64,000 bases of DNA from Microlunatus flavus (GCF_900110855.1 NZ_FOFA01000002.1:124001-188000); one strand, 5' to 3'; counted from the first letter of the stretch, positions 32,105-40,826 are shown. Notes: generated from the letters alone by a model not told the origin. Numbers and translations: made by a program.

Positions 32105-33592
32105 GTGCCGACCACCCCCGCAGCGAGCCCTCGCGACCGGATCGCGGTCCGGCTGGAGACGGTGCCGGTCGACGTGTCCGACCCGCTGGCGGCGTACGTC
32201 GCGCTGCGTGACCTCGTGGGCGTCGAGCAGGTGTTCCTGCTGGAGTCGCTCGCCGGTCCGGTCGCCGACACCCGCGCCTCGCTCGCCGGTGTGACCGGGC
32301 TGCTCGAGGTGCAGGTCCACCGGGCGCGAGTGACGTTCACCGGCGTGCCCACCCTCGTCGAGCACGCGCGCGAGGCGCTGCGGGCCGGCGGGGTCACCGA
32401 CGCCGACGACCGGCTGACGAGCGACGCCGGCCTCTTCGACCTGCCGCGGGTCCTGGACGCGACGTTCGACGTCGAGCGCGACCCGGGACGCTTCGGCTTC
32501 GGGCTCATGGTCTTCCACGGCTACGACGCCGTGCGCTACATCGAGCGGCTGCCGCGCCTCATCGCCGACCCCCCGGAGCCCGCACCCGACGCGGTCTTCG
32601 CCCTGGTCCGCGCCCTGGTCGAGATCGACCCGACCGAGCAGACCGGCCGGCTCACGCTCGCCTCGGGCCCGGGCTGGCCCGAGCTCGACCTCGCCGCCGT
32701 CGTCGGCGCCCTCGAGGTGCTCCCCGAACCGTTGCCCGCGCCGGTCGTCCCCGCCCCGGACGGCGTCAGCGACGACACGACGCGCGAGGAGTTCGTCTCC
32801 CACGCCGAGCAGGCGCTCGAGCACATCCGCGTCGGCGACATCTACCAGGTGCAGGTCGGTCACGCGATCACCGTGCGCACGCAGGCCGACGAGCTCACGG
32901 TCTACCGCCGCATGCGCGAGCGCAACCCCAGCCCCTACATGAGCCTGCTGCCCATCGCCGGCCGTGTCGTCATCGGCGCCAGCCCGGAGCTGTTCCTGCG
33001 GCTCGAGGGGCGCACGGCCACCATGCGCCCGATCGCCGGGACCGCCCGCCGCAGCGGTGACGCCGCGCGCGACGAGCTCGCGGTCGAACGTCTGCTGTCC
33101 GACCCCAAGGAACGCGCCGAGCACGTGATGCTCGTCGACCTGTGCCGCAACGACATGGGCCGCGTCTCGGTCGCCGGGTCGGTCTCGGTCGACGACTTCA
33201 TGGTCATCGAGGCCTACAGCCACCTGTTCCACATCGTCTCCAGCGTCAGCTCCGAGCTGCGCGCGGAGCACGACGTCTACGACCTCATCCGCGCGAGCTT
33301 CCCGGCGGGGACGATGACCGGCGCGCCCAAGGTCCGGGCGATGGAGATCATCGAGGCCCTGGAGACGAGCCGGCGCGGCCTCTACGCCGGATCATTCGGC
33401 TTGATCGGGTTCGGTGGCTGGACGATCCTGGGCCTGGCGATCCGCATGACGGTCCGCACCGGGGACTCGTACGTGCTGCGGGCCTCGGCCGGAGTCGTGG
33501 CCGACTCGACGCCGGACGGCGAGTGGGCGGAGACGCTGACCAAGATGGGGGCCGCCTACTGGGCGGTCACGGGAGAGGAGCTGGTCTCGTGA
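32105..33592 (+). CDS. chorismate-binding synthase component I (anthranilate synthase TrpE or PabB type)
   Basis: This 495-residue enzyme joins the glutamine amidotransferase that follows to aminate chorismate. The C-terminal chorismate-binding half has RNPSPYMSLL, FLRLEGRTATMRPIAGTARR, DLCRNDMGRVS, FPAGTMTGAPKVRAME and an AGSFGLIGFGG segment. An LLES sequence near residue 47 resembles the tryptophan feedback site, which favours anthranilate over 4-amino-4-deoxychorismate. No other trp genes are nearby, so the pathway is not certain. GTG at 32105 lies 8 nt after TAGGGT, which overlaps the preceding gene's stop codon. Confidence 0.85.
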   Translation: MPTTPAASPRDRIAVRLETVPVDVSDPLAAYVALRDLVGVEQVFLLESLAGPVADTRASLAGVTGLLEVQVHRARVTFTGVPTLVEHAREALRAGGVTDADDRLTSDAGLFDLPRVLDATFDVERDPGRFGFGLMVFHGYDAVRYIERLPRLIADPPEPAPDAVFALVRALVEIDPTEQTGRLTLASGPGWPELDLAAVVGALEVLPEPLPAPVVPAPDGVSDDTTREEFVSHAEQALEHIRVGDIYQVQVGHAITVRTQADELTVYRRMRERNPSPYMSLLPIAGRVVIGASPELFLRLEGRTATMRPIAGTARRSGDAARDELAVERLLSDPKERAEHVMLVDLCRNDMGRVSVAGSVSVDDFMVIEAYSHLFHIVSSVSSELRAEHDVYDLIRASFPAGTMTGAPKVRAMEIIEALETSRRGLYAGSFGLIGFGGWTILGLAIRMTVRTGDSYVLRASAGVVADSTPDGEWAETLTKMGAAYWAVTGEELVS

Positions 33593-34215
33593 AGGCCGTC
33601 CTGATCGACGCGTACGACAGCTTCGTCTACATCATCGAGCAGTACCTGGCCGAGCTCGGCGCCGAGCCGGTCGTGATCCGCTCCGACCCCGGCAACACCG
33701 ACCGCGTCCGCGACCTCGCGCCCGACGTGCTGGTCCTGGGCCCGGGTCCCGGGCACCCGCTGGACTCCGGCCACGTCGAGCTCGTGCGCGAGTTCGCCGG
33801 CCAGGTGCCGCTGCTCGGCGTCTGCCTCGGCCACCAGGCGATCGGGTGCGCGTACGGCGCGACCGTCAGCCCGGCCGCGCACATCATGCACGGCAAGACC
33901 AGCACGCTCGACCACGACGGCCGCGGCATGTTCCGCGCGGCCGACCGCGACCAGGTCGTCACGCGCTACCACTCGCTGGTCGTCGAGGACGCGACGCTGC
34001 CCGCCGAGCTCGAGGTCAGCGCCCGCAGCCGGGACGACGGCTACATCATGGCCATGCGGCACCGCGAGCTGCCGGTCGAGTCGGTGCAGTTCCACCCGGA
34101 GTCGATCACCACGCAGGCCGGGATCGGGCTGTTCCGCTCCTTCCTCGAGACCTACGTGGCCGAGCGGACGGGCGAGGAGCCGCTCGCCCCGCGCGACCCC
34201 TCGCGAGCGCCCTGA
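33589..34215 (+). CDS. glutamine amidotransferase component II (TrpG/PabA type)
   Basis: This 208-residue class I glutamine amidotransferase supplies ammonia to the component I upstream. The catalytic triad is visible as C79 (GVCLGHQ), H169 and E171 (QFHPES). VLGPGPGHP forms the oxyanion strand. GTG at 33589 overlaps the component I stop by 4 nt. Its own stop overlaps the next gene by the unusual CTGA, so three genes appear translationally coupled. Confidence 0.93.
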   Translation: MKAVLIDAYDSFVYIIEQYLAELGAEPVVIRSDPGNTDRVRDLAPDVLVLGPGPGHPLDSGHVELVREFAGQVPLLGVCLGHQAIGCAYGATVSPAAHIMHGKTSTLDHDGRGMFRAADRDQVVTRYHSLVVEDATLPAELEVSARSRDDGYIMAMRHRELPVESVQFHPESITTQAGIGLFRSFLETYVAERTGEEPLAPRDPSRAP

Positions 34216-36761
34216 CCGCCCCGGCCGCCGGGCGGTCCCTGGCCGACCTGATCCCCGCCGAACCCGGTCCGGACGCCACGTACGAGGCCTTCACCGGTTG
34301 GCTGGAGAGCCGCGGGCTGACCCCGTACACGCACCAGACCGACGCGCTCATCGAGCTCGTCAGCGGTGCGAACGTGATCCTCTCCACCCCCACCGGCTCG
34401 GGGAAGTCGCTCGTCGCCACCGGGGCGGAGTTCGCGACGCTGGCCAAGGGCGGCCGCACCTTCTACACCGCGCCGATCAAGGCCCTGGTCAGCGAGAAGT
34501 TCTTCGACGCCGTGGCCACCTTCGGCCACGAGCGGGTCGGGATGATGACCGGCGACGCCAGCGTCAACCCGACGGCGCCGATCATCTGCTGCACCGCCGA
34601 GATCCTCGCCAACCTGGCCCTGCGCCAGGGCGCGGACGCCGACGTGGCGTGCGTGGTGATGGACGAGTTCCACTACTACGGCGACGTCGACCGCGGCTGG
34701 GCCTGGCAGGTGCCGCTCATCGAGCTGCCGCGCGCGCAGTTCCTGCTGATGTCGGCGACGCTGGGTGACGTCAGCCGCTTCGAGAGCGAGCTGACCCGCC
34801 GCACCGGCCGGCCGACCTCGACGATCAGCTCGGTGGAACGTCCGGTGCCGCTCCACCACCGCTACGTCACGACCACGCTGCACGAGACGGTCGAGGAGCT
34901 GCTCGAGACCCACCAGGCGCCCGTGTACGTCGTCCACTCCAGCCGGGCCGCCGCCGTCGAGCAGGCGCAGGCGCTGACCAGCCTCAAGATCAGCAGCCGC
35001 GAGGAGAAGGACCAGATCGCGGCGCTGATCGCGGACTTCCGCTTCAGCGCCGGCTTCGGCAAGGTCGTGTCGCGCCTGGTCCGGCAGGGGATCGGGGTGC
35101 ACCACGCCGGGATGCTGCCCAAGTACCGCCGCCTCGTCGAGCGCCTCGCGCAAGCGGGGCTGCTCAAGGTCATCTGCGGCACCGACACCCTCGGCGTCGG
35201 GATCAACGTGCCGATCCGCACCGTCCTGATCGCCTCGCTGAGCAAGTACGACGGGACGCGGGCGAGGCTGATGACGGCGCGCGAGTTCCACCAGGTCGCG
35301 GGCCGGGCCGGCCGGGCGGGCTTCGACACCAGCGGCCAGGTCGTCGTGCAGGCGCCCGACCACGTCGTCGCCAACGAGAAGGCGCTGGCCAAGGCGGGCG
35401 ACGACCCCAAGAAGCGGCGCAAGGTGGTGCGCAAGAAGCCCCCGGAGGGGACCGTCGGCTACGGCCTGCCGACCTTCGAGCGCCTCGTCGACGCGCCGCC
35501 CGAACCGCTCTCCTCCCACTTCAAGGTCACCCACGCGATGGTGCTCGACGTCGTCGCGCGGCCGGGGGACTGCTGGGCGGGCATGCGGCACCTGCTGCTC
35601 GACAACGACGACCAGCCCTCCGCCCGCCGCGGGCACGTGTCTCGCGCGCTGGCCATCTACCGCGGCCTGCGCGAGTCCGGTGTCGTCGAGCAGCTGCCCG
35701 AGCCGGACGCCGAGGGCCGCACGGCCCGGCTCACCGTCGACCTGCAGCGCGACTTCGCGCTCAACCAGCCGCTGTCGCCCTTCGCGCTGGCCGCGCTGGA
35801 CCTGCTCGACCCGGACGCCGAGACGTACGCCCTCGACGTGGTGTCGGTGATCGAGGCGACGCTCGACGACCCGCGCCCGATCCTCATGGCCCAGCGCGAC
35901 CGGGCGCGGCGCGAGGCGATCGACGCCATGAAGGCCGAGGGCGTCGAGTACGAGGAGCGCGTCGTCCTCATCGAGGACGTCACCTGGCCCCGGCCACTGG
36001 CCGAGGTGCTCGAGGTGGCGTTCGCCGCGTACGCGAAGAGCAACCCGTGGGTGCTGGACGAGCGGCTCTCGCCCAAGTCGGTCGTCCGCGAGCTGTTCAG
36101 CGAGGCGATGACGTTCAGCGAGTTCGTGGCGCGCTACGGGCTGGCCCGCTCCGAGGGCCTGGTCCTGCGCTACCTGTCGGACGCGTACAAGGCGCTGCGC
36201 CAGACGGTTCCGGAGGACCGGCGGACCGAGGCGTTGACCGACCTCGTGGTGTGGCTGGGCGAGCTGGTCCGGCAGGTCGACTCCAGCCTGCTCGAGGAGT
36301 GGGAGCGGCTGTCCCACCCGGAGAACGCGGACGAGGGCGTGCTCGTCGACACGGCGCTGGAGCCGCCGCCCCCGGTCACCGCCAACACCCGCGCGTTCCG
36401 GGTGCTCGTCCGCAACGCGCTGTTCCGCCGGGTCGAGCTGGCGGCGCGGCGGCAGTGGTGGCCGCTCGGCGAGCTCGACGGCGCCGACGGCTGGGACGCC
36501 GACCGCTGGGCGGCGGCGTTCGAGCCCTACTACGCCGAGCACGCGGCGATCCTCACCGGTGCGGACGCGCGCGGCCCGGCGCTGTTCGAGGTCGCCGAGG
36601 AGCCCGGGCTGTGGCGGGTGCGCCAGGTCGTCGACGACCCCGAGGGCGACCACGACTGGGCGGTCAGCGCGACGGTCGACCTGGCCGCGAGCGACGAGGC
36701 GGGAGAGGCGGTCGTGCACGTGACCTCCGCCGCGCGCCTCGAGGGCTTCACCCGGGGCTGA
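34212..36761 (+). CDS. Ski2/HelY-like DEAD/DEAH-box helicase with DUF3516 domain
   Basis: This 849-residue ATP-dependent RNA/DNA helicase has Walker A TPTGSGKS (59-66), Walker B DEFH (151-154) and SAT (181-183). Helicase C motifs HHAGMLPKYRRLVE, GTDTLGVGIN and QVAGRAGRAG follow. The C-terminal half is a DUF3516-type region (about 440-849). No ATG, GTG or TTG lies in frame between the trpG-like stop region and motif I. The only NTG candidates are CTG codons, and CTG at 34212 makes a CTGA overlap with the upstream stop. I take this as the start. A role in RNA metabolism is inferred from the family. Confidence 0.88.
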   Translation: MTAPAAGRSLADLIPAEPGPDATYEAFTGWLESRGLTPYTHQTDALIELVSGANVILSTPTGSGKSLVATGAEFATLAKGGRTFYTAPIKALVSEKFFDAVATFGHERVGMMTGDASVNPTAPIICCTAEILANLALRQGADADVACVVMDEFHYYGDVDRGWAWQVPLIELPRAQFLLMSATLGDVSRFESELTRRTGRPTSTISSVERPVPLHHRYVTTTLHETVEELLETHQAPVYVVHSSRAAAVEQAQALTSLKISSREEKDQIAALIADFRFSAGFGKVVSRLVRQGIGVHHAGMLPKYRRLVERLAQAGLLKVICGTDTLGVGINVPIRTVLIASLSKYDGTRARLMTAREFHQVAGRAGRAGFDTSGQVVVQAPDHVVANEKALAKAGDDPKKRRKVVRKKPPEGTVGYGLPTFERLVDAPPEPLSSHFKVTHAMVLDVVARPGDCWAGMRHLLLDNDDQPSARRGHVSRALAIYRGLRESGVVEQLPEPDAEGRTARLTVDLQRDFALNQPLSPFALAALDLLDPDAETYALDVVSVIEATLDDPRPILMAQRDRARREAIDAMKAEGVEYEERVVLIEDVTWPRPLAEVLEVAFAAYAKSNPWVLDERLSPKSVVRELFSEAMTFSEFVARYGLARSEGLVLRYLSDAYKALRQTVPEDRRTEALTDLVVWLGELVRQVDSSLLEEWERLSHPENADEGVLVDTALEPPPPVTANTRAFRVLVRNALFRRVELAARRQWWPLGELDGADGWDADRWAAAFEPYYAEHAAILTGADARGPALFEVAEEPGLWRVRQVVDDPEGDHDWAVSATVDLAASDEAGEAVVHVTSAARLEGFTRG

Positions 36762-36812
36762 GTCGTCGGAGCCTGATCCGTCCGACCCCGAGCCGTCGGG
36801 CAGGGTGTCGGG

Positions 36813-37103
36813 ATGGAGCGGGAGTTCGAGGGCGTGCTCGTCGAGTGGCGCGGGCCGGCGCCCTTCCACTTCGTGCGGGTGCCCGACGAGATCTGCGACG
36901 ACCTCCGCCAGGTCGCACCGCTCGTCAGCTACGGCTGGGGCATGGTGCCGGCCCGGGTGGTCGTCGGCGCCAGCACCTGGGAGACGTCGCTGTACCCCAA
37001 GGACGGCGGCTACCTCGTCGGGGTGCGCGACCGCTACCGCCGGGCCGAGGGCCTGGCGGTCGGCGACCGCGTGGTGGTGCGGCTCGAGGTGGATACGCCG
37101 TAG
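36813..37103 (+). CDS. DUF1905-domain protein
   Basis: This 96-residue small beta-barrel protein begins with EFEGVLVEWRGPAPFHFVRVP and has the GWGMVPARVVVG and GGYLVGV strands of the DUF1905 family. No function is established. In some genomes the domain is fused to YdeI-like proteins. It starts at ATG 36813, 51 nt after the helicase stop; GTCGGGATGGAGCGGGAG offers no clear ribosome-binding site. Confidence 0.8.
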   Translation: MEREFEGVLVEWRGPAPFHFVRVPDEICDDLRQVAPLVSYGWGMVPARVVVGASTWETSLYPKDGGYLVGVRDRYRRAEGLAVGDRVVVRLEVDTP

Positions 37104-37183
37104 GCCGTCCGGCCCCGCGCTGCTGGCGCCGGGAGGCGCGGTCGCCGGTGCCAGACTGACGCGAGACCCAGCGAGGAGGACGC

Positions 37184-37609
37184 ATGCCGGAGAAGGGCAG
37201 CGAGGCCGAGGACATCGAGGAGAACCGCCTCCCGAGCACGCTCGAGCGCTCGGACCAGAAGGCCAAGGACACCTACGCCGAGACGCTGGCGTCCGCCGAG
37301 GACCAGTACGGCGACGGATCGCGGGCGCACCGCACCGCGTGGGCGGCGGTCAAGCACACGCACGAGAAGGTCGGCGACCACTGGGAGCCGAAGGAGGAGA
37401 ACGGTCCGTCCGACGCGAAGGCCGCGGGCGGCCTCGACACCGACGCCGAGACCCGTGGCGGGGTGGACGCGAACGCCACGAAGGAGCACCTCTACGAGCT
37501 CGCCAAGAAGGCCGGCGTCGAGGGCCGCTCGTCGATGACCAAGGACGAGCTCGTCGACGCTCTGCGGAAGGCGAACGACCGCGCCACGGCGAGGGCTCGG
37601 AAGCGCTGA
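37184..37609 (+). CDS. ChaB-domain protein with C-terminal SAP/Rho-N-like motif
   Basis: This 141-residue protein has a ChaB domain at about residues 14-75 (LPSTLERSDQKAKDTYAETL and HRTAWAAVKHTHEK). A polar linker and a short helical SAP/Rho-N-like module follow at 105-133 (KEHLYELAKKAGVEGRSSM and LVDALRKAN), which may bind nucleic acid. It ends in a basic tail. ChaB was first linked to a cation antiporter in E. coli, but actinobacterial members are uncharacterised. GAGGAGGACGC precedes the ATG at 37184. Confidence 0.82.
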   Translation: MPEKGSEAEDIEENRLPSTLERSDQKAKDTYAETLASAEDQYGDGSRAHRTAWAAVKHTHEKVGDHWEPKEENGPSDAKAAGGLDTDAETRGGVDANATKEHLYELAKKAGVEGRSSMTKDELVDALRKANDRATARARKR

Positions 37610-37615
37610 CCTTCC

Positions 37616-37631
37616 TGTGACGCAGGTCACC
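37616..37631. promoter_or_regulatory. CRP-like palindrome upstream of the alkyltransferase operon
   Basis: TGTGACGCAGGTCACC fits the CRP pattern TGTGA-N6-TCACA except for the last base. It lies 93 bp upstream of the first alkyltransferase gene and just after the ChaB gene. A CRP-family regulator is not visible here, so this is a candidate only. Confidence 0.35.
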
Positions 37632-37723
37632 TGGTCAACGACCTCACGTTCCGGCCGCGCTACGCGACTACCTCGTGACTGGCCCCGGGAGCCGACCCGG
37701 GCCGCAGGCTGAGGGAGCGCAGG

Positions 37724-38356
37724 ATGACGGCGACAGTGGAGCGCGGGACGACGGGCACGGCACCGGGGACGACGCGGCGGCAGGCGACGGTGGCGACGGG
37801 CCTGGGTGAGGTGACGCTCGTCGCGCAGGAGGACACCCTCGTCGGGATCTACTTCGCCGAGCACGCGCCGGCCCCGGACCGCACGGCGTTCGGGGTGGAG
37901 GTCGACGCCGACGAGGACCGGGTGCTGCGCGTCGCGGCCGAGCAGCTGTCGGAGTACGTCGAGGGCAGCCGCGAGCGGTTCGACCTGCCGCTCGAGCCCC
38001 TGGGCAGCGACCGAGCACGGGAGGTGTGGCGCCTGGTGGCCGCGGTGCCGCGCGGAGAGACGACGACTTACGCCGCCCTCGGCCGTGCGGTCGGCGTCGG
38101 GCCTCGCGCGGCGGGCCAGTTCGTGGCGCGCAACCCGCTCTGCGTCGTCGTTCCCTGCCATCGCGTGGTGGCCTCCGATGGGCGCCTCACGGGTTACGCC
38201 GGCGGCGTGGACCGCAAGCGGCAGCTGCTCGAGCTGGAGGGGGCGCTGCCGGAGGGGGCCGTGACGGTTCCGCGACCGGCGACCGCCGACGCGTCGCCGG
38301 GCAACGGGCCTGAGGCGAGCGGCGAGGCGTCTGCCATCCCCGGGGCCGCAGGATGA
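37724..38356 (+). CDS. methylated-DNA-[protein]-cysteine S-methyltransferase, copy 1
   Basis: This 210-residue suicide enzyme repairs O6-alkylguanine. The active-site motif VVVPCHRVV places the acceptor cysteine at C145. The DNA-binding helix region shows TTYAALGRAVGVGPRAAGQFV with the arginine finger region. The C-terminal 30 residues are low-complexity. GGGAGCGCAGG precedes the ATG at 37724. It overlaps the second copy by 4 nt. A CRP-like site lies upstream. Confidence 0.92.
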   Translation: MTATVERGTTGTAPGTTRRQATVATGLGEVTLVAQEDTLVGIYFAEHAPAPDRTAFGVEVDADEDRVLRVAAEQLSEYVEGSRERFDLPLEPLGSDRAREVWRLVAAVPRGETTTYAALGRAVGVGPRAAGQFVARNPLCVVVPCHRVVASDGRLTGYAGGVDRKRQLLELEGALPEGAVTVPRPATADASPGNGPEASGEASAIPGAAG

Positions 38357-39018
38357 CGGAGCAGCCGGACGAGCGACCGGGCCAGCAGCCGGACGGGTCA
38401 GACGGGCCAGACGGGTTCGTGGACGAGCGGTTGGCGGAGGCCCACGGTGCGCCCGCAAGCCACCTCGAGCGGCTCCTCGGGCGCCTGGTCGCCGCGGCCG
38501 ACGGGCGCGACGAGGTCGACGTCGGCTACCGGAGCGTCGACGGGCCGGTCGGGCCGCTGCTGCTGGCGGCGACGCCGGCGGGGCTGGTGCGGGTGGCGTT
38601 CGCGAGCGAGGGCGAGGACGCCGTCCTGCAGGAGCTCGCCGACCGGGTGAGCCCGCGCGTTCTGCCCCTGGCCGGGCGGCTGGACGAGACGGCCCGCGAG
38701 CTGGAGGAGTACTTCGCGGGGCGGCGAAGGCGCTTCGACGTCGCGCTGGACTGGCAGCTGGCGGGTGGGTTCCGCCGGACGGTGCTCGGGCACCTCGCGG
38801 TGGACGTCGAGTACGGGCGGACGACCTCGTACGCCGGCCTCGCCGCCCTGGCCGGGAGCCCGCGGGCGGTGCGGGCGGTGGGCACCGCCTGCGCGACGAA
38901 TCCCCTGCCCGTGGTGGTGCCGTGCCACCGGGTCGTGCGTTCCGACGGATCGATGGGTCGCTACCGCGGGGGCGAGGAGGCCAAGCACGCCCTGCTCGAG
39001 CTGGAGGGCGTGCGCTGA
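38353..39018 (+). CDS. methylated-DNA-[protein]-cysteine S-methyltransferase, copy 2
   Basis: This 221-residue protein is paralogous to the gene just upstream and coupled to it by an ATGA overlap. The active site VVVPCHRVV puts the acceptor at C191. The DNA-binding segment TSYAGLAALAGSPRAVRAVGTA is intact. An N-terminal region of about 50 residues is extra and polar. The two copies have diverged, so they may repair different adducts or one may be regulatory as Ada is in E. coli, although no Ada-type DNA-binding domain is present. Confidence 0.92.
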   Translation: MTEQPDERPGQQPDGSDGPDGFVDERLAEAHGAPASHLERLLGRLVAAADGRDEVDVGYRSVDGPVGPLLLAATPAGLVRVAFASEGEDAVLQELADRVSPRVLPLAGRLDETARELEEYFAGRRRRFDVALDWQLAGGFRRTVLGHLAVDVEYGRTTSYAGLAALAGSPRAVRAVGTACATNPLPVVVPCHRVVRSDGSMGRYRGGEEAKHALLELEGVR

Positions 39019-39021
39019 GGC

Positions 39022-39039
39022 CGCCCGCTCACGCGGGCG
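39022..39039 (+). terminator. short hairpin after the alkyltransferase operon
   Basis: CGCCCGC (39022-39028) pairs with GCGGGCG (39033-39039) across TCAC, starting 4 nt after the stop codon. The rest of the 176-nt gap to the SDR gene holds a second GC-rich hairpin near 39121-39147 and no gene. Confidence 0.6.
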
Positions 39040-39194
39040 ACCTCAGCACAGGTGCCGTCGAGACCTCGGACCTCAGACTCCGACCGCCGGTCTCAGGCGT
39101 CGGCCGACCGTGACCAGCTGACCGCCGCCGGCGCCAGGGCCGGCGGGAGGGGGTGGGTAAGAAGTGGGCGGAGGGTTCGAGCGAGAGGCCGGGC

Positions 39195-40013
39195 TCAGCC
39201 CTGTGCCTCGAGGGCGACGGGCTGCCACTCGTTCCACTGGGCGAGGCGCGACTCGTAGTCCTTGGTCGCGATGCCGAGCGGGGCTTCGCCGAAGAAGACG
39301 CGCAGCGGCGGCTGCTCGGCGTCGACGACCTTGAGCAGGGCGCGGCTCGAGGCCTCGGGGTCCCCCGGCGTCTGCCCACCGCGGCGGGCGCGGCCGGCCT
39401 CGCGGGCGGGCTCGTAGGCGGGGTTCTCCTCGCTGCGCTTGGCCGACGGGCCGGACCAGTCGGTCGAGAACCCGCCGGGCTCGACGAGCGTCACGTGGAC
39501 GCCGAAGGGCGCGACCTCCTGGGCGAGGGCCTGGCTGATGCCCTCGAGCGCCCACTTGGAGGCGTGGTAGGCGCCGATGCCCGGGAAGGCACTGATCCCA
39601 CCGATGGAGGAGACCTGGATGATGTGGCCGGAACCCTGCTCGCGGAGGTACGGCAGCGCGGCCTGGGTGACCCAGACGGCGCCGAAGAGGTTCGTCTCGA
39701 GCTGGGCGCGGAGCTCGTCCTCGCTCAGCTCCTCGACCATGCCGAAGTGGCCGTAGCCGGCGTTGTTGATGACGACGTCGAGCCGCCCGAAGTGGTCGTG
39801 CGCCTGCGTGACCGCCGCCCGGTCGGCGTCACGGTCGGTGACGTCGAGCTGGAGGGGGAGAAGCGCGTCGCCGTACTTCTCGACCAGGTCGTCGAGCGTG
39901 GAGGTGTCGCGCGCGGTCGCGGCGACCCGGTCGCCGCGCTCGAGGGCGGCGATCGACCACTCGCGGCCGAAGCCGCGGGAGGCGCCGGTGATGAACCAGA
40001 CCTTGTCAGACAC
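39195..40013 (-). CDS. short-chain dehydrogenase/reductase (classical SDR)
   Basis: This 272-residue NAD(P)-dependent oxidoreductase has the glycine motif TGASRGFG (residues 9-16), NNAGYG and the catalytic YHASK with upstream SSIGG serine. The C-terminus has a variable substrate region. The substrate cannot be read from the sequence. Start GTG at 40013 follows GGAAGGACACCTC. The 211 nt upstream hold no gene; a CCCGGT/ACCGGG inverted pair at about 40075-40110 is the only structure seen. Confidence 0.9.
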   Translation of the reverse strand: MSDKVWFITGASRGFGREWSIAALERGDRVAATARDTSTLDDLVEKYGDALLPLQLDVTDRDADRAAVTQAHDHFGRLDVVINNAGYGHFGMVEELSEDELRAQLETNLFGAVWVTQAALPYLREQGSGHIIQVSSIGGISAFPGIGAYHASKWALEGISQALAQEVAPFGVHVTLVEPGGFSTDWSGPSAKRSEENPAYEPAREAGRARRGGQTPGDPEASSRALLKVVDAEQPPLRVFFGEAPLGIATKDYESRLAQWNEWQPVALEAQG

Positions 40014-40224
40014 GAGGTGTCCTTCCGTCGTGGCGAAGGACTTCCTGCCCTGCGCCGTACGACAGGCGACAACCCGGTCCCGGCAGGCTTTATGCCCGTC
40101 GGAACCGGGTCGGCAGGCCGACCCCGGCCCGTCGTGCTCCCCGCACGTCTGGTCCAGCGGCCCTCGGGCTCGTCGGTCGAGGACCGCGTGGCCGTCGCCG
40201 GGAGCCCCGGCGACGCGGGAAGGG

Positions 40225-40716
40225 CTACTTGGTGCGGTCGGCGATCCGCGTCGCGGTCAGCGTCGAGCCGTCCTTGGTGGCGACGACCCGCACCTTGTCG
40301 CCGGTCTTCACGTCGCCGATCGCCGCCTTCTCCTTGGCCTGACGGACCTTGGTCTTGGCGTCGACCACGTAGGTGGCGCTGAAGCCGTCCTTGCTCTTCA
40401 CCGTGATCGAGGTGCTGCTGGCGGCGGTGACGGTCCCGCGCTGGAAGTCGACCACCTTGTGCTTCTTGCCGCCGAGGGTGACCTCGCCGTGGAGCGCGCG
40501 GCGGGTGAGGTCGCCCTTGCGCTTGTGGTCGCCCTTGCCCGGCTTGGTGGCCGGCTTCGCCGGGCTGGCGCCGGTGGTCGGCGCGGCGGTCGCGCTGCTC
40601 GTCGGGCTCGCCGTCGGGCTCGTGGACGGGTCCGCCGAGGCCACACCGACGCCGACCGCGCCCGCGAGGGCGATCGTCGACAGGGCGGTGGCCAGGATGA
40701 CCGTGGGCTTCTTCAT
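40225..40716 (-). CDS. secreted DUF5666-domain protein
   Basis: This 163-residue protein has a clear signal peptide (MKKPTVILATALSTIALAGA, cleavage near ASA-DP at about 29). A Pro/Thr/Ser-rich linker and a small beta-barrel of the DUF5666 type follow, with GTVTAASSTSITVKSKDG and TYVVDAKTKVRQ. Function is unknown. GGAGGACATCG precedes the ATG at 40716. About 94 bp upstream is CTTCAG-N5-CTTCAG, the same 11-bp repeat type seen at the two-component system at 12 kb, so it is a candidate target of that regulator. Confidence 0.82.
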   Translation of the reverse strand: MKKPTVILATALSTIALAGAVGVGVASADPSTSPTASPTSSATAAPTTGASPAKPATKPGKGDHKRKGDLTRRALHGEVTLGGKKHKVVDFQRGTVTAASSTSITVKSKDGFSATYVVDAKTKVRQAKEKAAIGDVKTGDKVRVVATKDGSTLTATRIADRTK

Positions 40717-40803
40717 CGATGTCCTCCAGCTCGTGCGGCACCACACCGGTCCCGCGACCTCGCCAGTCTCGGGTCGTCGTGCGCCGGACCGGAGCGGGCG
40801 TAG

Positions 40804-40826
40804 GGGTTGCTTCAGCAACCCTTCAG
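40804..40826. promoter_or_regulatory. CTTCAG-N5-CTTCAG repeat with hairpin upstream of the DUF5666 gene
   Basis: CTTCAG at 40810-40815 and at 40821-40826 have an 11-bp period, like the boxes at 12306-12360. The same bases form a 7-bp hairpin, GGGTTGC-TTCA-GCAACCC (40804-40821), which could end the exporter transcript whose stop is at 40902. Operator and terminator readings are both possible. Confidence 0.45.

Noticed and set aside
34152-36869. A 905-codon minus-strand frame opposite the helicase
   Set aside because: The composition is that of an antisense shadow, and the plus strand carries all helicase motifs.
40040-40220. A small gene in the gap between the SDR and DUF5666 genes
   Set aside because: Frames here lack a ribosome-binding site and domain features; only a weak CCCGGT inverted pair is present.
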